From Vicinamibacterales bacterium (GTDB lineage Bacteria > Acidobacteriota > Vicinamibacteria > Vicinamibacterales > UBA2999): a DNA stretch of 64,000 nucleotides. A program made the translations under genes and the position numbers. Shown one piece after another: positions 41,478-50,407 of this stretch (its first letter is position 1; every line of letters starts with the position of its first letter). The notes beneath the pieces were generated by a model. That model saw only the letters and a list, made by a program, of their open reading frames with translations. It was not told the origin of the DNA and did no database searches. The stretch covers positions 129,145 through 193,144 of the forward strand of contig JAUXWO010000111.1 in the NCBI GenBank assembly GCA_030680175.1. Direction: 5' to 3'.

Positions 41478-42883
41478 GACGGCGTCGCGTCGCCACGGGC
41501 GTCGATGATCTCCCGCGCGGCGGTGATCGCCTCCTCGGTGGTCATCACCGCCGAGTCGAGTTGCAGTTCGTAGACGGCCCTCAGAATCTCTCCCATGCGC
41601 GGGCCGGGCGGGACGCCCAGTTCCAGCAGGTGGCGTCCCATCAGGATCGGCGCCGGCGGACGATGCTCCACGCCGAGCGTACGTGCGCGGTCGATGAACC
41701 AGTCCATGGCGCTGCAGTCGAACGTGCCGCCGCGTCCGTGGCAGTCCGCGCGGGCGAAGCGCGCGAGGAGTTCGAGGTCCACCTTCTGGGCCAGCCGCCG
41801 GAACGCGCCGTCGGTGAGCGTCGCCTGCGCCTTGTGAAACGCGCTCGGCCGGAGATGCTCGGCGACGATGCCGAGCACCTGCGCGCGGACGTCGAATCCG
41901 TCGAGCGTGTGGACGTTCAGGCGGTCGAGCAGGTGCGTGGCGTACGGGACGCCCGCGGCTTCGTGGCCGGGCGACTTCACGCGGCCCTCCACGTGGATCG
42001 TCGTCTCGGGCTTGCCGAGGTCGTGGCACACGGCGCCGAGCATGATGGCCGCGAGCCGCGGGCGGTCGAGGTCGGCATTGCGGCGCCGCGCCTCGTCGAT
42101 CACCATCAGCGTGTGCGTCCACACGTCGCCCTCGGGATGCCACTCCGCATCCTGCGGGCAGGTGTAGAGCGGCACCATCTCCAGGAGGATCTGCTCGACG
42201 ACGCCGAGGTCGCGCGCGAGGGCGAAGCCGATCGACGGACGCGGGGCCTGGAGCAGGAGCTTCTCCATCTCGCCCCAGATGCGTTCCGCCGGCAGGTCGT
42301 CGAGCGGGATGGCACGGCAGATCGCCTTCGTCTCGTCCGCCATCGACAGGTCGAACCGCGCCGCAAACTGCAGCGCGCGCAGCACGCGCAGCGAGTCGTC
42401 CGCGAACGTGGCCGGGTCCACGACGCGGAGGAGGCGCCGGTCGAGGTCCTCCCGCCCGCCGAACGGGTCGAGGTGGTCGCCGGTGAGCGGGTCCCAGCCG
42501 ATAGCGTTGATGGTGAAGTCGCGCCGCCGCGCGGCCTCGTCGAACGGCATCGACGGATCGCCCCGGACCTCGAAGCCCTTGTGGCCGCGGCCCGTCTTCG
42601 ATTCGCGGCGGGGAAGCGCGACGTCGATCGCGCCGAGCTTGTAGACGGGGAAGGCCTGGCCCACCGGCTCCACGCGGCCGAGCGTGGCGAGCAGCGCCCG
42701 CAGGTCGTCCTCGGGGATGCCGAACACCTCGAGGTCGAGGTCCTTCGACGCGAGCCCGAGCAGGCGGTCCCTCACGAACCCGCCCACCACCACCGCGCGG
42801 CCTCCCTGCGCCGCCACCGCGCGGGCCACGCGCCGGGCGTCGTCTACAAGATCGGGGACGGTGGGCGACTGGAGATCGGACAC
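41465..42883 (-). CDS. cca: tRNA nucleotidyltransferase (CCA-adding, HD-domain type)
   Basis: 472 residues from ATG 42883. Class II nucleotidyltransferase: [12 protein letters not shown] with the DLDLEVFG metal pair, [11 protein letters not shown], then [16 protein letters not shown] and the arm domain; an HD phosphohydrolase module follows ([10 protein letters not shown], with H-A-A...). This architecture (GGFVRD head plus HD tail) occurs in bacterial CCA/A-adding enzymes. Adds or repairs the 3' CCA of tRNA. Divergent from the DUF2277 gene with 76 bp between starts. Confidence 0.9.
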   Translation of the reverse strand: MSDLQSPTVPDLVDDARRVARAVAAQGGRAVVVGGFVRDRLLGLASKDLDLEVFGIPEDDLRALLATLGRVEPVGQAFPVYKLGAIDVALPRRESKTGRGHKGFEVRGDPSMPFDEAARRRDFTINAIGWDPLTGDHLDPFGGREDLDRRLLRVVDPATFADDSLRVLRALQFAARFDLSMADETKAICRAIPLDDLPAERIWGEMEKLLLQAPRPSIGFALARDLGVVEQILLEMVPLYTCPQDAEWHPEGDVWTHTLMVIDEARRRNADLDRPRLAAIMLGAVCHDLGKPETTIHVEGRVKSPGHEAAGVPYATHLLDRLNVHTLDGFDVRAQVLGIVAEHLRPSAFHKAQATLTDGAFRRLAQKVDLELLARFARADCHGRGGTFDCSAMDWFIDRARTLGVEHRPPAPILMGRHLLELGVPPGPRMGEILRAVYELQLDSAVMTTEEAITAAREIIDARGDATPSGSG

Positions 42884-42947
42884 GGTCCCACAAGCTTAGC
42901 GAAAGACGGTGGGTGGGTGGGCGCCCACTCCCCGCGTCCTTCCGCGC

Positions 42948-42953
42948 TAGAAT
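42948..42953 (+). promoter_or_regulatory. -10 box TAGAAT with leaderless start
   Basis: TAGAAT, then six C residues, then ATG 42960. The spacing puts transcription start at the ATG, as at 38583. Confidence 0.5.
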
Positions 42954-42959
42954 CCCCCC

Positions 42960-43664
42960 ATGTGTCGCAGTATCAAGACGCTCGCCAACTTCGCGCCGCC
43001 TGCGACCGATGACGAAATCCGCGCGTCGGCGCTGCAGTTCGTCCGCAAGCTGAGCGGTGCGACGAAGCCGTCGAAGGCGAACGAAGCCGTCTTCAATCAG
43101 GCCGTGGAGGAGGTGACGGAAGCGGCCCAGCGCCTCGTGCGGTCCCTGGTGACCACGGCGCCGCCGCGCACGCGCGAAGAGGAAGCGCGCAAGGCCAGGG
43201 AGCGCGCACGAGCGCGCTATGGCGGCACGGCCGTGCTGCTGCTGTGCGTGTGTCTGGCCGGCTGCGCGTCGATCCGGAACGGCCGCACTCAGAGCGTCGA
43301 GGTCAGCTCCCTGCCAGCAGGCGCACGAGTCGTGGTCGACGGAGTCCCGGGTGCGGTGACGCCGACCGTGCTCGAGCTTCCGCGTAAGGCCAAGGCTGTC
43401 GAGGTACGCCTCGAGATGGCTGGCTACGACGCCGAGCGCCTCGTCCTGTCACGGCGGGCCAGCCGATGGGTCATGGGCAACGCCGGGCTGTTTGCGCCGT
43501 TACTTCTGAACCAGGGTTTCAGCTCGTACGGTCCGGTCCTCCTCGGCTATCTCGTCGCCGTCGCCGCGAGCATGGGGATCGACTTCATGAACGGAAGCGC
43601 CTACGAACACGTGCCCGAGCGCGTGCACATCGCGCTGACGCGGTCTCCGTCGACGCCGGATTGA
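42960..43664 (+). CDS. DUF2277 domain fused in frame to PEGA-type lipoprotein
   Basis: 234 residues. Residues 1-88 match the small DUF2277 family end to end (MCRSIKTLANF-PPAT; LQFVRKLSG; LVTTAPPR). With no stop, the frame continues into a hydrophobic segment plus lipobox (TAVLLLCVCLAGC, Cys101), then a PEGA-like beta module (SSLPAGARVVVDGV) and two C-terminal hydrophobic stretches. Normally these would be two proteins. Either a real fusion puts DUF2277 on the cytoplasmic side of a membrane anchor, or an internal GTG near 43233 starts a separate lipoprotein. An AGGGAG lies about 30 nt before that GTG. Confidence 0.8.
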   Translation: MCRSIKTLANFAPPATDDEIRASALQFVRKLSGATKPSKANEAVFNQAVEEVTEAAQRLVRSLVTTAPPRTREEEARKARERARARYGGTAVLLLCVCLAGCASIRNGRTQSVEVSSLPAGARVVVDGVPGAVTPTVLELPRKAKAVEVRLEMAGYDAERLVLSRRASRWVMGNAGLFAPLLLNQGFSSYGPVLLGYLVAVAASMGIDFMNGSAYEHVPERVHIALTRSPSTPD

Positions 43665-43765
43665 GTGAGTTGCTGCCATGCTCCCGCCGGTCGTCCACCC
43701 GTGTGGTCCCGCCGGGGCCGCGTGGTGACGGCGTGGTGTGAAGCAGACCTGGCTGGAGGGGCCTG

Positions 43766-44527
43766 ATGGATCTTGGACTGACAGGGAAGCGGTGCGTCGT
43801 GACCGGCGCGAGCAGGGGCATCGGGCTGGCCATTGCCCGTGGGCTCGCGGCGGAAGGCGCGCACGTCGCGATCTGCGCCAGGGGCGAAGGGCCGCTGCGC
43901 GAGGCGGAGCGGGAGCTGCGCGCACTGGGCGTGCAGGTCTTTGCCGAGGCGTGCGACGTCGGCGACGGGACGGCCGTCGGCCGCTTCCTCGACGCGGCAC
44001 GTGAGGCGCTCGGCGGTGTGGACGTCTGCATCCACAACGCGTCGGCGCTCGCGCGCGGGCCGGACCCGGGGTCGTGGGCGCGGAGCCTCGAGGTCGACCT
44101 GATGGGCGCGGTCCATGCCTTCGAGCACGTCATCCCCTGGATGGCCGCGTCCGGTGGCGGGAGCCTGCTGGTGGTGTCGTCGATCTCGGGCATCGAAGCC
44201 AGCCCGGCACCCGACTTCGCCTACAGCGCCGCGAAGGCGGCGCAGCTCGCCTACGTGAAGAAGCTGGCCACGCTGCACGCGCCGAATCGCATCCGCGCCA
44301 ATGCCGTCGCGCCCGGCTCGATCGACTTCCCCGGCGGCCTCTGGGATGGCGTCCGCCGGGAGAACCCCCAGATGTACGAGATGGTGCGCGGCTCCATTCC
44401 CTGGGGTCGCATGGGGACGCCAGAGGAAGTGGCGGACCTCGCCGTCTACCTCGTCTCCCCGCGCGCAGGCTGGGTGACGGGCGAGTGCGTGGCCGTGGAT
44501 GGGGGACAGCATCGGGGGATGAGATAG
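43766..44527 (+). CDS. Short-chain dehydrogenase/reductase
   Basis: 253 residues from ATG 43766, behind CTGGAGGGG. Classical [11 protein letters not shown] (13-20), NASALA, SSISG and Y153-x3-K157 (YSAAK), C-terminal [11 protein letters not shown] and GECVAVDGG. Substrate cannot be told; the [13 protein letters not shown] pattern fits FabG/3-ketoacyl-type or a sugar/steroid dehydrogenase. Followed immediately by a 9-bp repeat array. Confidence 0.9.
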   Translation: MDLGLTGKRCVVTGASRGIGLAIARGLAAEGAHVAICARGEGPLREAERELRALGVQVFAEACDVGDGTAVGRFLDAAREALGGVDVCIHNASALARGPDPGSWARSLEVDLMGAVHAFEHVIPWMAASGGGSLLVVSSISGIEASPAPDFAYSAAKAAQLAYVKKLATLHAPNRIRANAVAPGSIDFPGGLWDGVRRENPQMYEMVRGSIPWGRMGTPEEVADLAVYLVSPRAGWVTGECVAVDGGQHRGMR

Positions 44528-44783
44528 GTGCACGGGGTGCACGGGGTGCACGGGGTGCACGGGGTGCACGGGGTGCACGGGGTGCACGGGGTGCACGGGG
44601 TGCCCAAGGTGCCCGGGGTGCCCAAGGTGCCCAGGGTGCACGGGGTGCCCAAGGTGCCCAGGGTGCACGGGGTGCCCAAGGTGCCCAGGGTGCACGGGGT
44701 GCCCAAGGTGCCCAGGGTGCACGGGGTGCCCAAGGTGCTCAGGGTGCCCAAGGTGCACAGGGTGCACAGGGTGCACAGGGTGC
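44527..44783. repeat. 9-bp array (GGGGTGCAC / AGGTGCCC) with 27-bp higher-order repeat
   Basis: Begins with eight copies of GTGCACGGG. It then shifts to a higher-order 27-bp unit made of three different 9-mers (GTGCACGGG, GTGCCCAAG, GTGCCCAGG), repeated about four times, and ends with GTGCACAGG copies up to the ChrA start. Same family as the arrays at 14792 and 21117 in opposite orientation. The array occupies the whole 5' region of chrA; no other promoter is visible between the SDR and chrA. Confidence 0.9.
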
Positions 44784-44798
44784 ATGAAGGCGGGCGCC

Positions 44799-46088
44799 AT
44801 GCCTGAGGTGCCGTTCCGCGCGGCGCTGGCCGTGTGGTGGCGCATCGGTCTGCTCAGCTTCGGCGGCCCGGCCGGGCAGATCGCGCTGATGCACCGGATC
44901 CTCGTCAGCGAGAAGCGCTGGGTCGACGAAGCGCGCTTCCTGCACGCGCTCAACTACTGCATGCTCCTGCCGGGGCCCGAAGCGCAGCAGCTGGCCACCT
45001 ATATCGGCTGGCTGCTGCACGGCGTGCGCGGCGGACTTGTGGCGGGGCTGCTCTTCATCCTGCCTGGCGCCGCGGCGATCCTCGCGCTGTCGTGGCTCTA
45101 CGTGCTGCTCGGCGATCTCTCGATCGTGGCGGGGCTGTTCTTCGGCCTGAAGGCCGCCGTGCTCGCGATCGTCATGCAGGCGCTCGTGCGGATCGCGCGG
45201 CGCGCGCTGACCGGCCTGCTTGCGCCGGCGCTCGCCGTCACCGCGTTCCTGCTCCTGTTCGTGTTCGACGTGCCCTTCCCGTTCGTCGTGCTTGGCGCGG
45301 GCCTGATCGGCTACGCGGGCGCGCGATGGTTCGCGGACGCGGCCCCCGCGGCGGCGCCGCCCGAGGATGTCGTCGTGCGGCCCGGCACCACGCGCGCGGC
45401 CGTGACCTGCCTCGTGCTGTGGGCGGGCACGATTGCCGGAGTCTATGCCGTCTTCGGCGCAGGCCACGTCTACACCGACCTGGCGTCGTTCTTCTCGAAG
45501 ATGGCCGTGGTCACGTTCGGCGGCGCCTACGCGGTGCTCGCCTACGTGGCGCAGCAGGGCGTGGAGCACTACGGGTGGCTGCGGCCGGGCGAGATGATCG
45601 ATGGCCTCGGACTGGCCGAGACCACGCCGGGGCCGCTGATTCTCGTGACGCAGTACGTGGGCTTTCTCGGCGCGCTGCGCCAGGCGCCATTCGAACCGGC
45701 GCTCCTCGCGGCCTCGCTCGGCGCCGCGCTGACGACGTGGGTGACGTTCCTGCCGTGCTTCCTGTGGATCTTCGCGGGCGCGCCCTACGTCGAGCGGCTG
45801 CGTGGTCATCGTGCGCTGTCCGCCGCGCTGGCCGCCATCACGGCCGCCGTCGTGGGCGTCATCGCCAATCTGGCGCTGTGGTTCGCGTTGAACGTGCTCT
45901 TCGCGCAGCAGACGCGCGTCACCGCCTACGGCGTCGATCTGCTGGCCCCCGTCCCGGCCAGCGTCAGCGTGCCGATGCTCGTCCTGTCGGCGATCGCCAT
46001 CGCGCTGGTCTTTCTGGCGCGCCTCGGCATCCCCGGGGTGCTGGCCCTCTGCGCGGCGCTCGGCATGGCGTGGAGTCTGTCGCAGTAG
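44799..46088 (+). CDS. chrA: Chromate transporter, two-domain (ChrA)
   Basis: About 429 residues from ATG 44799, with AAGG 8 nt upstream; ATG 44784 (MKAGAMPEV) lies at the repeat boundary and is also open. Long-chain CHR family: two homologous halves, each with the W-x-I-G-L-L-S-F-G-G-P and P-G-P-E signatures (GLLSFGGPAGQIA ... LLPGPEAQQL; VVTFGGAYAVLAY ... ETTPGPLILVTQYVGF). About 10-12 helices. Exports chromate with proton coupling; some members may serve other oxyanions. Confidence 0.93.
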   Translation: MPEVPFRAALAVWWRIGLLSFGGPAGQIALMHRILVSEKRWVDEARFLHALNYCMLLPGPEAQQLATYIGWLLHGVRGGLVAGLLFILPGAAAILALSWLYVLLGDLSIVAGLFFGLKAAVLAIVMQALVRIARRALTGLLAPALAVTAFLLLFVFDVPFPFVVLGAGLIGYAGARWFADAAPAAAPPEDVVVRPGTTRAAVTCLVLWAGTIAGVYAVFGAGHVYTDLASFFSKMAVVTFGGAYAVLAYVAQQGVEHYGWLRPGEMIDGLGLAETTPGPLILVTQYVGFLGALRQAPFEPALLAASLGAALTTWVTFLPCFLWIFAGAPYVERLRGHRALSAALAAITAAVVGVIANLALWFALNVLFAQQTRVTAYGVDLLAPVPASVSVPMLVLSAIAIALVFLARLGIPGVLALCAALGMAWSLSQ

Positions 46089-46146
46089 CGCCGGTCGTGC
46101 TCCCCCGGCGCCCGGACGGAGGCCGCATGGTATCGTCGTCTTCAGG

Positions 46147-47004
46147 ATGCCCTGGCCGCCGTTTGACATCGGCACGCGACTTTCGTGGCTGGGCGTTCTC
46201 CTGCTGTCCGCGCTCGTGACCCTGCTGGTGGGGTTCCTCGACTACCAGACGGGCATCGAGTACCGCGTGTTCCCCTTCTATTTCCTGCCCATCAGCTTCG
46301 CCGCGTGGTACGCGGGGCGGAGCGGTGCCCTCACGACGGCAGTCGTGGGCGCGGCCAGCTGGCTGGTGTTCAACTACCTGGGGGGATTGCGCTACTCGCA
46401 TGTGTCGGTGTGGGCGGTCAATCTCGTCACGCAGGGAACGGCACTGGCCCTGGTCGGGTGGCTCATCGCCACGGTTCGGGCCGCCCTCGCCCGGGAGACG
46501 CTGCTCAGCCGCACCGACCCGATGACGGGCCTGCTGAACAGCCGGGCGTTTGGCGAGGCGGTGCGGCGTGAACTCGCATTCGCGCGCCGGCAGGGGCAAC
46601 CGCTCACCCTGGCCTTCACGGACATCGATGGCTTCAAGGCCGTGAACGACAGGTGGGGGCACCGGGTCGGCGATGACGTGCTGTGCCGGGTGGCCGCGGC
46701 GGTGCGTGAGACGCTGCGCGCGACCGACATCGCGGCGCGCCTTGGTGGCGACGAGTTCGCGGTGCTGCTGCCGGCCACATCATCCGAAGGCGCGGGTGTG
46801 CTCCTCGAGCGGCTGCGGAGCCAGGTGGCGGCTGGCGTCAGCACAGAGGCCGGGAGCGTGACCCTCAGCATTGGCGCCATCACCTGCGTCGATGGCGCAG
46901 CCGACCTCGACTCCCTGTTGCAGCAGGCGGACCGGGCGATGTACGCGGCCAAGGCGTCCGGCAAGGACCGGGTGCGCCTCGACATGTTCACCGCCGAGGC
47001 CTGA
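46147..47004 (+). CDS. Membrane diguanylate cyclase (GGDEF)
   Basis: 285 residues from ATG 46147. N-terminal 115 residues hold four helices (of the kind seen in small membrane-sensing DGCs), then a GGDEF domain: DPMTGLLNSRAF, FTDIDGFKAVND, R-L-G-G-D-E-F (G200-F204) and ADRAMYAAK. The site is intact, so it should make c-di-GMP. No RxxD inhibitory site is evident at the usual distance. The 3' end overlaps the convergent hydroxyacid oxidase by 17 bp. Confidence 0.93.
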   Translation: MPWPPFDIGTRLSWLGVLLLSALVTLLVGFLDYQTGIEYRVFPFYFLPISFAAWYAGRSGALTTAVVGAASWLVFNYLGGLRYSHVSVWAVNLVTQGTALALVGWLIATVRAALARETLLSRTDPMTGLLNSRAFGEAVRRELAFARRQGQPLTLAFTDIDGFKAVNDRWGHRVGDDVLCRVAAAVRETLRATDIAARLGGDEFAVLLPATSSEGAGVLLERLRSQVAAGVSTEAGSVTLSIGAITCVDGAADLDSLLQQADRAMYAAKASGKDRVRLDMFTAEA

Positions 47005-48190
47005 TCTCCGTCTGGGGCCAGTGCCCCGGCCGCTCGAGATGCGACGCGCCCAGTTCGTCGACGGACTGGCAGCCGAGCAGTTTGAGCGTGCGGACGAAGT
47101 CGGTGCGCAGGATGTCGATCGCCCTGGCGACCCCTGGGCCGCCCGCCGCGCCGAGGCCGTACGCATACGCGCGCCCCGCGAGCACCGCCTTCGCGCCGAG
47201 CGCGAGGGCCTTGGCGATATCGCTGCCGCGGCGGATGCCGCCGTCGAGCAGCACCTCCGTACGATCGCCGGCCGCCGCCACCACCTCCGGCAGCATCCGC
47301 AGCGTCGCGTGGACGCCGTCGAGCTGCCGCCCCCCATGATTGGAGACGACGATCGCCTCGGCGCCGTGGTCGACGGCGATGTGCGCGTCCTCGGCGGTGT
47401 GGATGCCCTTGACCACGATCGGGCCCTCCCAGGCCTGGCGGATCCACGTGAGGTCGTCCCACGTCACCGTCGACTGCTCGAGCGCCGTGCCGACATCCGC
47501 GTAGAGCATCGGCCCTTCATCCGGCAGCACGACGTTCGGGAACTTCATCAGCCCGCCGTCGCGAAGGAAGCCGAGCAGCCAGCGCGGCCGCGCCGCGAAC
47601 TGCCAGACGTACGGGAAGGCCGTGACGGGATGCTTCGTCAAGAGTTCCTTGATGCCGTTGCGCGCGTCCCGCTCGCGGAAGCCGGAGACCGCCGTGTCGA
47701 TGGTGACGACGAGCGCGCGGAAGCCGGCGGCCCTGGCGCGGGCGATGGTGCCCTCGGCGACGGTGCGACCGCCGAGCAGGTAGAGCTGGTACCAGGCGGT
47801 GCCGCGCGTGGCCTGCTTCACATCCTCGAGCCGGCACCCCGAGAGCGTGGAGAGGATGTAGATGAGCCCGGCCTCGCCGGCTTCGCGGGCCGCGACTTCC
47901 TCGCCGCGGGGGAAGAACAGCCGCGAGCTGCCCACGGGCGCCAGCAGCAGCGGCATGGCGACCTCGGTCCCGAGCACCGTCGTCTTCGGGGTGCACCCCG
48001 ACACCGGGACGGCGCAGCGCGGCCGGAAGGCCACCTCGTCGAACGCGTCGCAGTTGTCGCGCAGCGTGATCTCGCGGTCGGCCCCGCCATCGATGTAGTC
48101 GAACACCGCGCGCGGCAGCCGCCGCCTGGCGAGGCGGCGCAGGTCGGCGATGTTGATCACGTGGGGGGAAGCGACGGCGGCGCGCGACAT
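46988..48190 (-). CDS. FMN-dependent alpha-hydroxyacid oxidase (LldD family)
   Basis: 400 residues from ATG 48190. TIM-barrel flavoprotein of the L-lactate dehydrogenase/glycolate oxidase group: FDYIDGGADREITLRDN, WYQLYLL, VTIDTAVSGFRERD, and the active site V-V-S-N-H-G-G-R-Q-L-D-G followed by DGGIRRGSD and GRAYAYGLG. Catalytic His and the FMN-phosphate loop are in place. Substrate (lactate, glycolate, mandelate or other) not deducible. Confidence 0.92.
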   Translation of the reverse strand: MSRAAVASPHVINIADLRRLARRRLPRAVFDYIDGGADREITLRDNCDAFDEVAFRPRCAVPVSGCTPKTTVLGTEVAMPLLLAPVGSSRLFFPRGEEVAAREAGEAGLIYILSTLSGCRLEDVKQATRGTAWYQLYLLGGRTVAEGTIARARAAGFRALVVTIDTAVSGFRERDARNGIKELLTKHPVTAFPYVWQFAARPRWLLGFLRDGGLMKFPNVVLPDEGPMLYADVGTALEQSTVTWDDLTWIRQAWEGPIVVKGIHTAEDAHIAVDHGAEAIVVSNHGGRQLDGVHATLRMLPEVVAAAGDRTEVLLDGGIRRGSDIAKALALGAKAVLAGRAYAYGLGAAGGPGVARAIDILRTDFVRTLKLLGCQSVDELGASHLERPGHWPQTEIRPRR

Positions 48191-48281
48191 GGCGGGATTG
48201 TCGCATACGGCCGGGGCGGACTCCGGTCAAAGTTCAATGAGCCGCGTTCGCAGTTAAGATAGGCGCGCGCGAGGGAGGCCG

Positions 48282-50174
48282 ATGAGTCGTAGTCTGATGC
48301 TGGTTCTTGCCGCCACGATGAGCGTGGCCGGTCTTGCCGCGCAGCCGGGGGCGCCGCGCGTCGACCTGATCCTCCGCGGCGGGACCATTCTCGACGGGAC
48401 CGGCGCGCCGCGGTTCGCCGGCGACGTGGCGGTGGCCGGCGGCGTGATCGTCGGTGTCGGCGACCTCGGGGGCATGGCGGCGGCCGAGGTGATCGATGTG
48501 CGCGGCCTGTATGTCACGCCCGGGTTCATCAACCTCCACAGCCATCCCACGCCCGGCGGACTGCAGCGCGCAGAGAACATGCTCACCCAGGGTGTGACGA
48601 CCGAGATCCTGAATCCGGACGGCGGCGGGCCGCTGGACGTGGCCGAGCAGCTGGCGGCGCTCGGTGAGGCGGGCCTCGCCGTGAACGTCGGGGCCAACAT
48701 CGGCTTCAACAGCCTCTGGACCGCGGTCGTGGGCCAGGACGACCGGCGGGCGACGCCCGGCGAGATCGAGCGCATGCGTGCGCTGCTCGTGGCCGGACTC
48801 GAGGCGGGCGCCTGGGGTGTCTCGGCGGGCCTCGACTACAAGCCCGCCTACTACGCCACCACCGAAGAGGCGATTGCCGTGGTGGGCGCGGCCGCGCCGT
48901 GGCGCACGAACTTCACCAACCACGACCGGCTGACGCCCGAGTCCAACTACAGCTCGCGCGCGGGTGTGGCCGAGACGCTGGCCATCGGCCGTCGCGCGGG
49001 CGTCGTGCCGATCGTCACGCACATGAAGGCGCAGGGACACGAGCAGGGCACGGGCCAGGCCCTGATCGATCTGATCCAGGACTCGGCGGCTCCGGGCAGC
49101 GTGGCGGCGGCGGACGTGTATCCCTACCTGGCCGGGCAGAGCGGTCTCGGCGCGCTCATCATCCCGGGCTGGGCGCAGGACGGCGGGCGCGATCGCATGC
49201 TCGAGCGCTTCACGGACCCGGCCCTGCGCGCGAAGATCGTGGCCGAGTCCGAGGAAGCCATGCGCCTGCGCTTCGGCGGGCCGTCGGGCGTCTTCGTCAC
49301 GGGCCTCGACACGGAACTGACCACGCTCATCGACGAGATGGGCGGCGTCTCGCCCGGCGAAGCCGTCGTGCGCGCGCTCGAGGAGGCCAACCGCGGTGCC
49401 ATCCTCCGCTTTGGCAGCGAAGCCGACCTCGTCGCGATCCTCCGGGGCCCGACGACGTCGGTGGCGTGTGATTGCGGGGCGACGGACCGGCCGGCGTCGC
49501 ATCCGAGGTACTGGGGGTCGTTCCCGCGCGTGTTGGGGCGCTACGTGCGCGAGCAGGGGCACCTGACATGGGAGGACGCGGTCCGGAAGATGACGGGCCT
49601 GCCCGCGGCGACGATCGGCCTGGTGGACCGCGGGCTCGTCGCCGCCGGCCACGCCGCCGACCTCACCGTGATCGATCCCGCGGCCGTGATGGACCACGCC
49701 ACGTTCGAGCGCCCGAACGAACCGTCGGTGGGCATCCGCCATGTGCTCGTGAACGGCCGCCTCGCGCTGCTCGATGGAACCGTCACCGGGACGCAGGCCG
49801 GCCGCGTCCTGCGCCGCACGGTGCACATGCCCAGCCGTCCGATGAACGGCGCCGAGGCACGGGGGATCACCGTGAGCGGACGCGTCGGCGACGGCGTGTC
49901 GGTGGAGGTCGACGTCACGCAGCCGGCCGGCGCGCGCGCGGGCCGCGGCCGCCTGCGCATCACCGACGGACCGCGCACGGTGGACGGCGTCGCGATCGGC
50001 GCGGTTCAGACCGCCGGCCCGTGGTCGGCCGTGACGGCGGTGGCCGCCATCGACGGCGCCTGGCACCCGGTGCTCGTGATCGTGGACCGCGAGGTGCCCG
50101 GCCGCACCGGTACACATGTCTCGGTGCGGGTGGCAGGGCAGGTGATCGCCGCCGACGGACCGCTCGCGCGGTGA
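48282..50174 (+). CDS. N-acyl-D-amino-acid deacylase (D-aminoacylase), secreted
   Basis: 630 residues from ATG 48282, after GGGAGG; TAAGAT at 48255-48260 may be the -10. Signal peptide MSRSLMLVLAATMSVAGLAAQ. Amidohydrolase-superfamily protein of the D-aminoacylase/N-acyl-D-glutamate deacylase subtype: LRGGTILDGTGAPRF, PGFINLHSHPTPGG (metal His pair), THMKAQG and the C-terminal GHAADLTVIDP. A beta-domain of about 120 residues after the barrel is longer than usual. Would release D-amino acids from acylated peptidoglycan fragments or peptides in the periplasm. Confidence 0.88.
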   Translation: MSRSLMLVLAATMSVAGLAAQPGAPRVDLILRGGTILDGTGAPRFAGDVAVAGGVIVGVGDLGGMAAAEVIDVRGLYVTPGFINLHSHPTPGGLQRAENMLTQGVTTEILNPDGGGPLDVAEQLAALGEAGLAVNVGANIGFNSLWTAVVGQDDRRATPGEIERMRALLVAGLEAGAWGVSAGLDYKPAYYATTEEAIAVVGAAAPWRTNFTNHDRLTPESNYSSRAGVAETLAIGRRAGVVPIVTHMKAQGHEQGTGQALIDLIQDSAAPGSVAAADVYPYLAGQSGLGALIIPGWAQDGGRDRMLERFTDPALRAKIVAESEEAMRLRFGGPSGVFVTGLDTELTTLIDEMGGVSPGEAVVRALEEANRGAILRFGSEADLVAILRGPTTSVACDCGATDRPASHPRYWGSFPRVLGRYVREQGHLTWEDAVRKMTGLPAATIGLVDRGLVAAGHAADLTVIDPAAVMDHATFERPNEPSVGIRHVLVNGRLALLDGTVTGTQAGRVLRRTVHMPSRPMNGAEARGITVSGRVGDGVSVEVDVTQPAGARAGRGRLRITDGPRTVDGVAIGAVQTAGPWSAVTAVAAIDGAWHPVLVIVDREVPGRTGTHVSVRVAGQVIAADGPLAR

Positions 50175-50407
50175 GGCGATCGGCGAGCGGCGGTCGGCGA
50201 TCAGCCTTCGGCTGTCGGCTTCCAGCTAGCGGCTGTCGGCGATCAGCGTCCGGCCATCGGCTCTCGGCTCACGGCTGTCAGCGGAAAGCCAGCGACCCGG
50301 CCTGCTGGAGGGAGCTGGGAGCCGAAAGCCGAAAGCTGATCGCCGACCGCCGACCGCCATCGCCGACAGGCGTTCGCCTGTCGCCGATTCCTGATAGCCT
50401 CTTGCGC
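50175..50407. repeat. Heptamer-type array, mirrored
   Basis: 50180-50282 contains CGGTCGGCGATCAGCCTTCGGCTGTC-like units. 50320-50390 contains their complement type (GAGCCGAAAGCCGAAAGCTGATCGCCGACC). The two halves face each other around about 50300, in the same mirrored layout as 29055-29305. It lies in the leader or promoter of the M20 peptidase; GATAGCCT just before the ATG may double as a -10. Confidence 0.8.

Noticed and set aside
41379-42893. 504-residue minus ORF overlapping cca
   Set aside because: Frame-shifted shadow; the true frame (41465-42883) contains all nucleotidyltransferase motifs.
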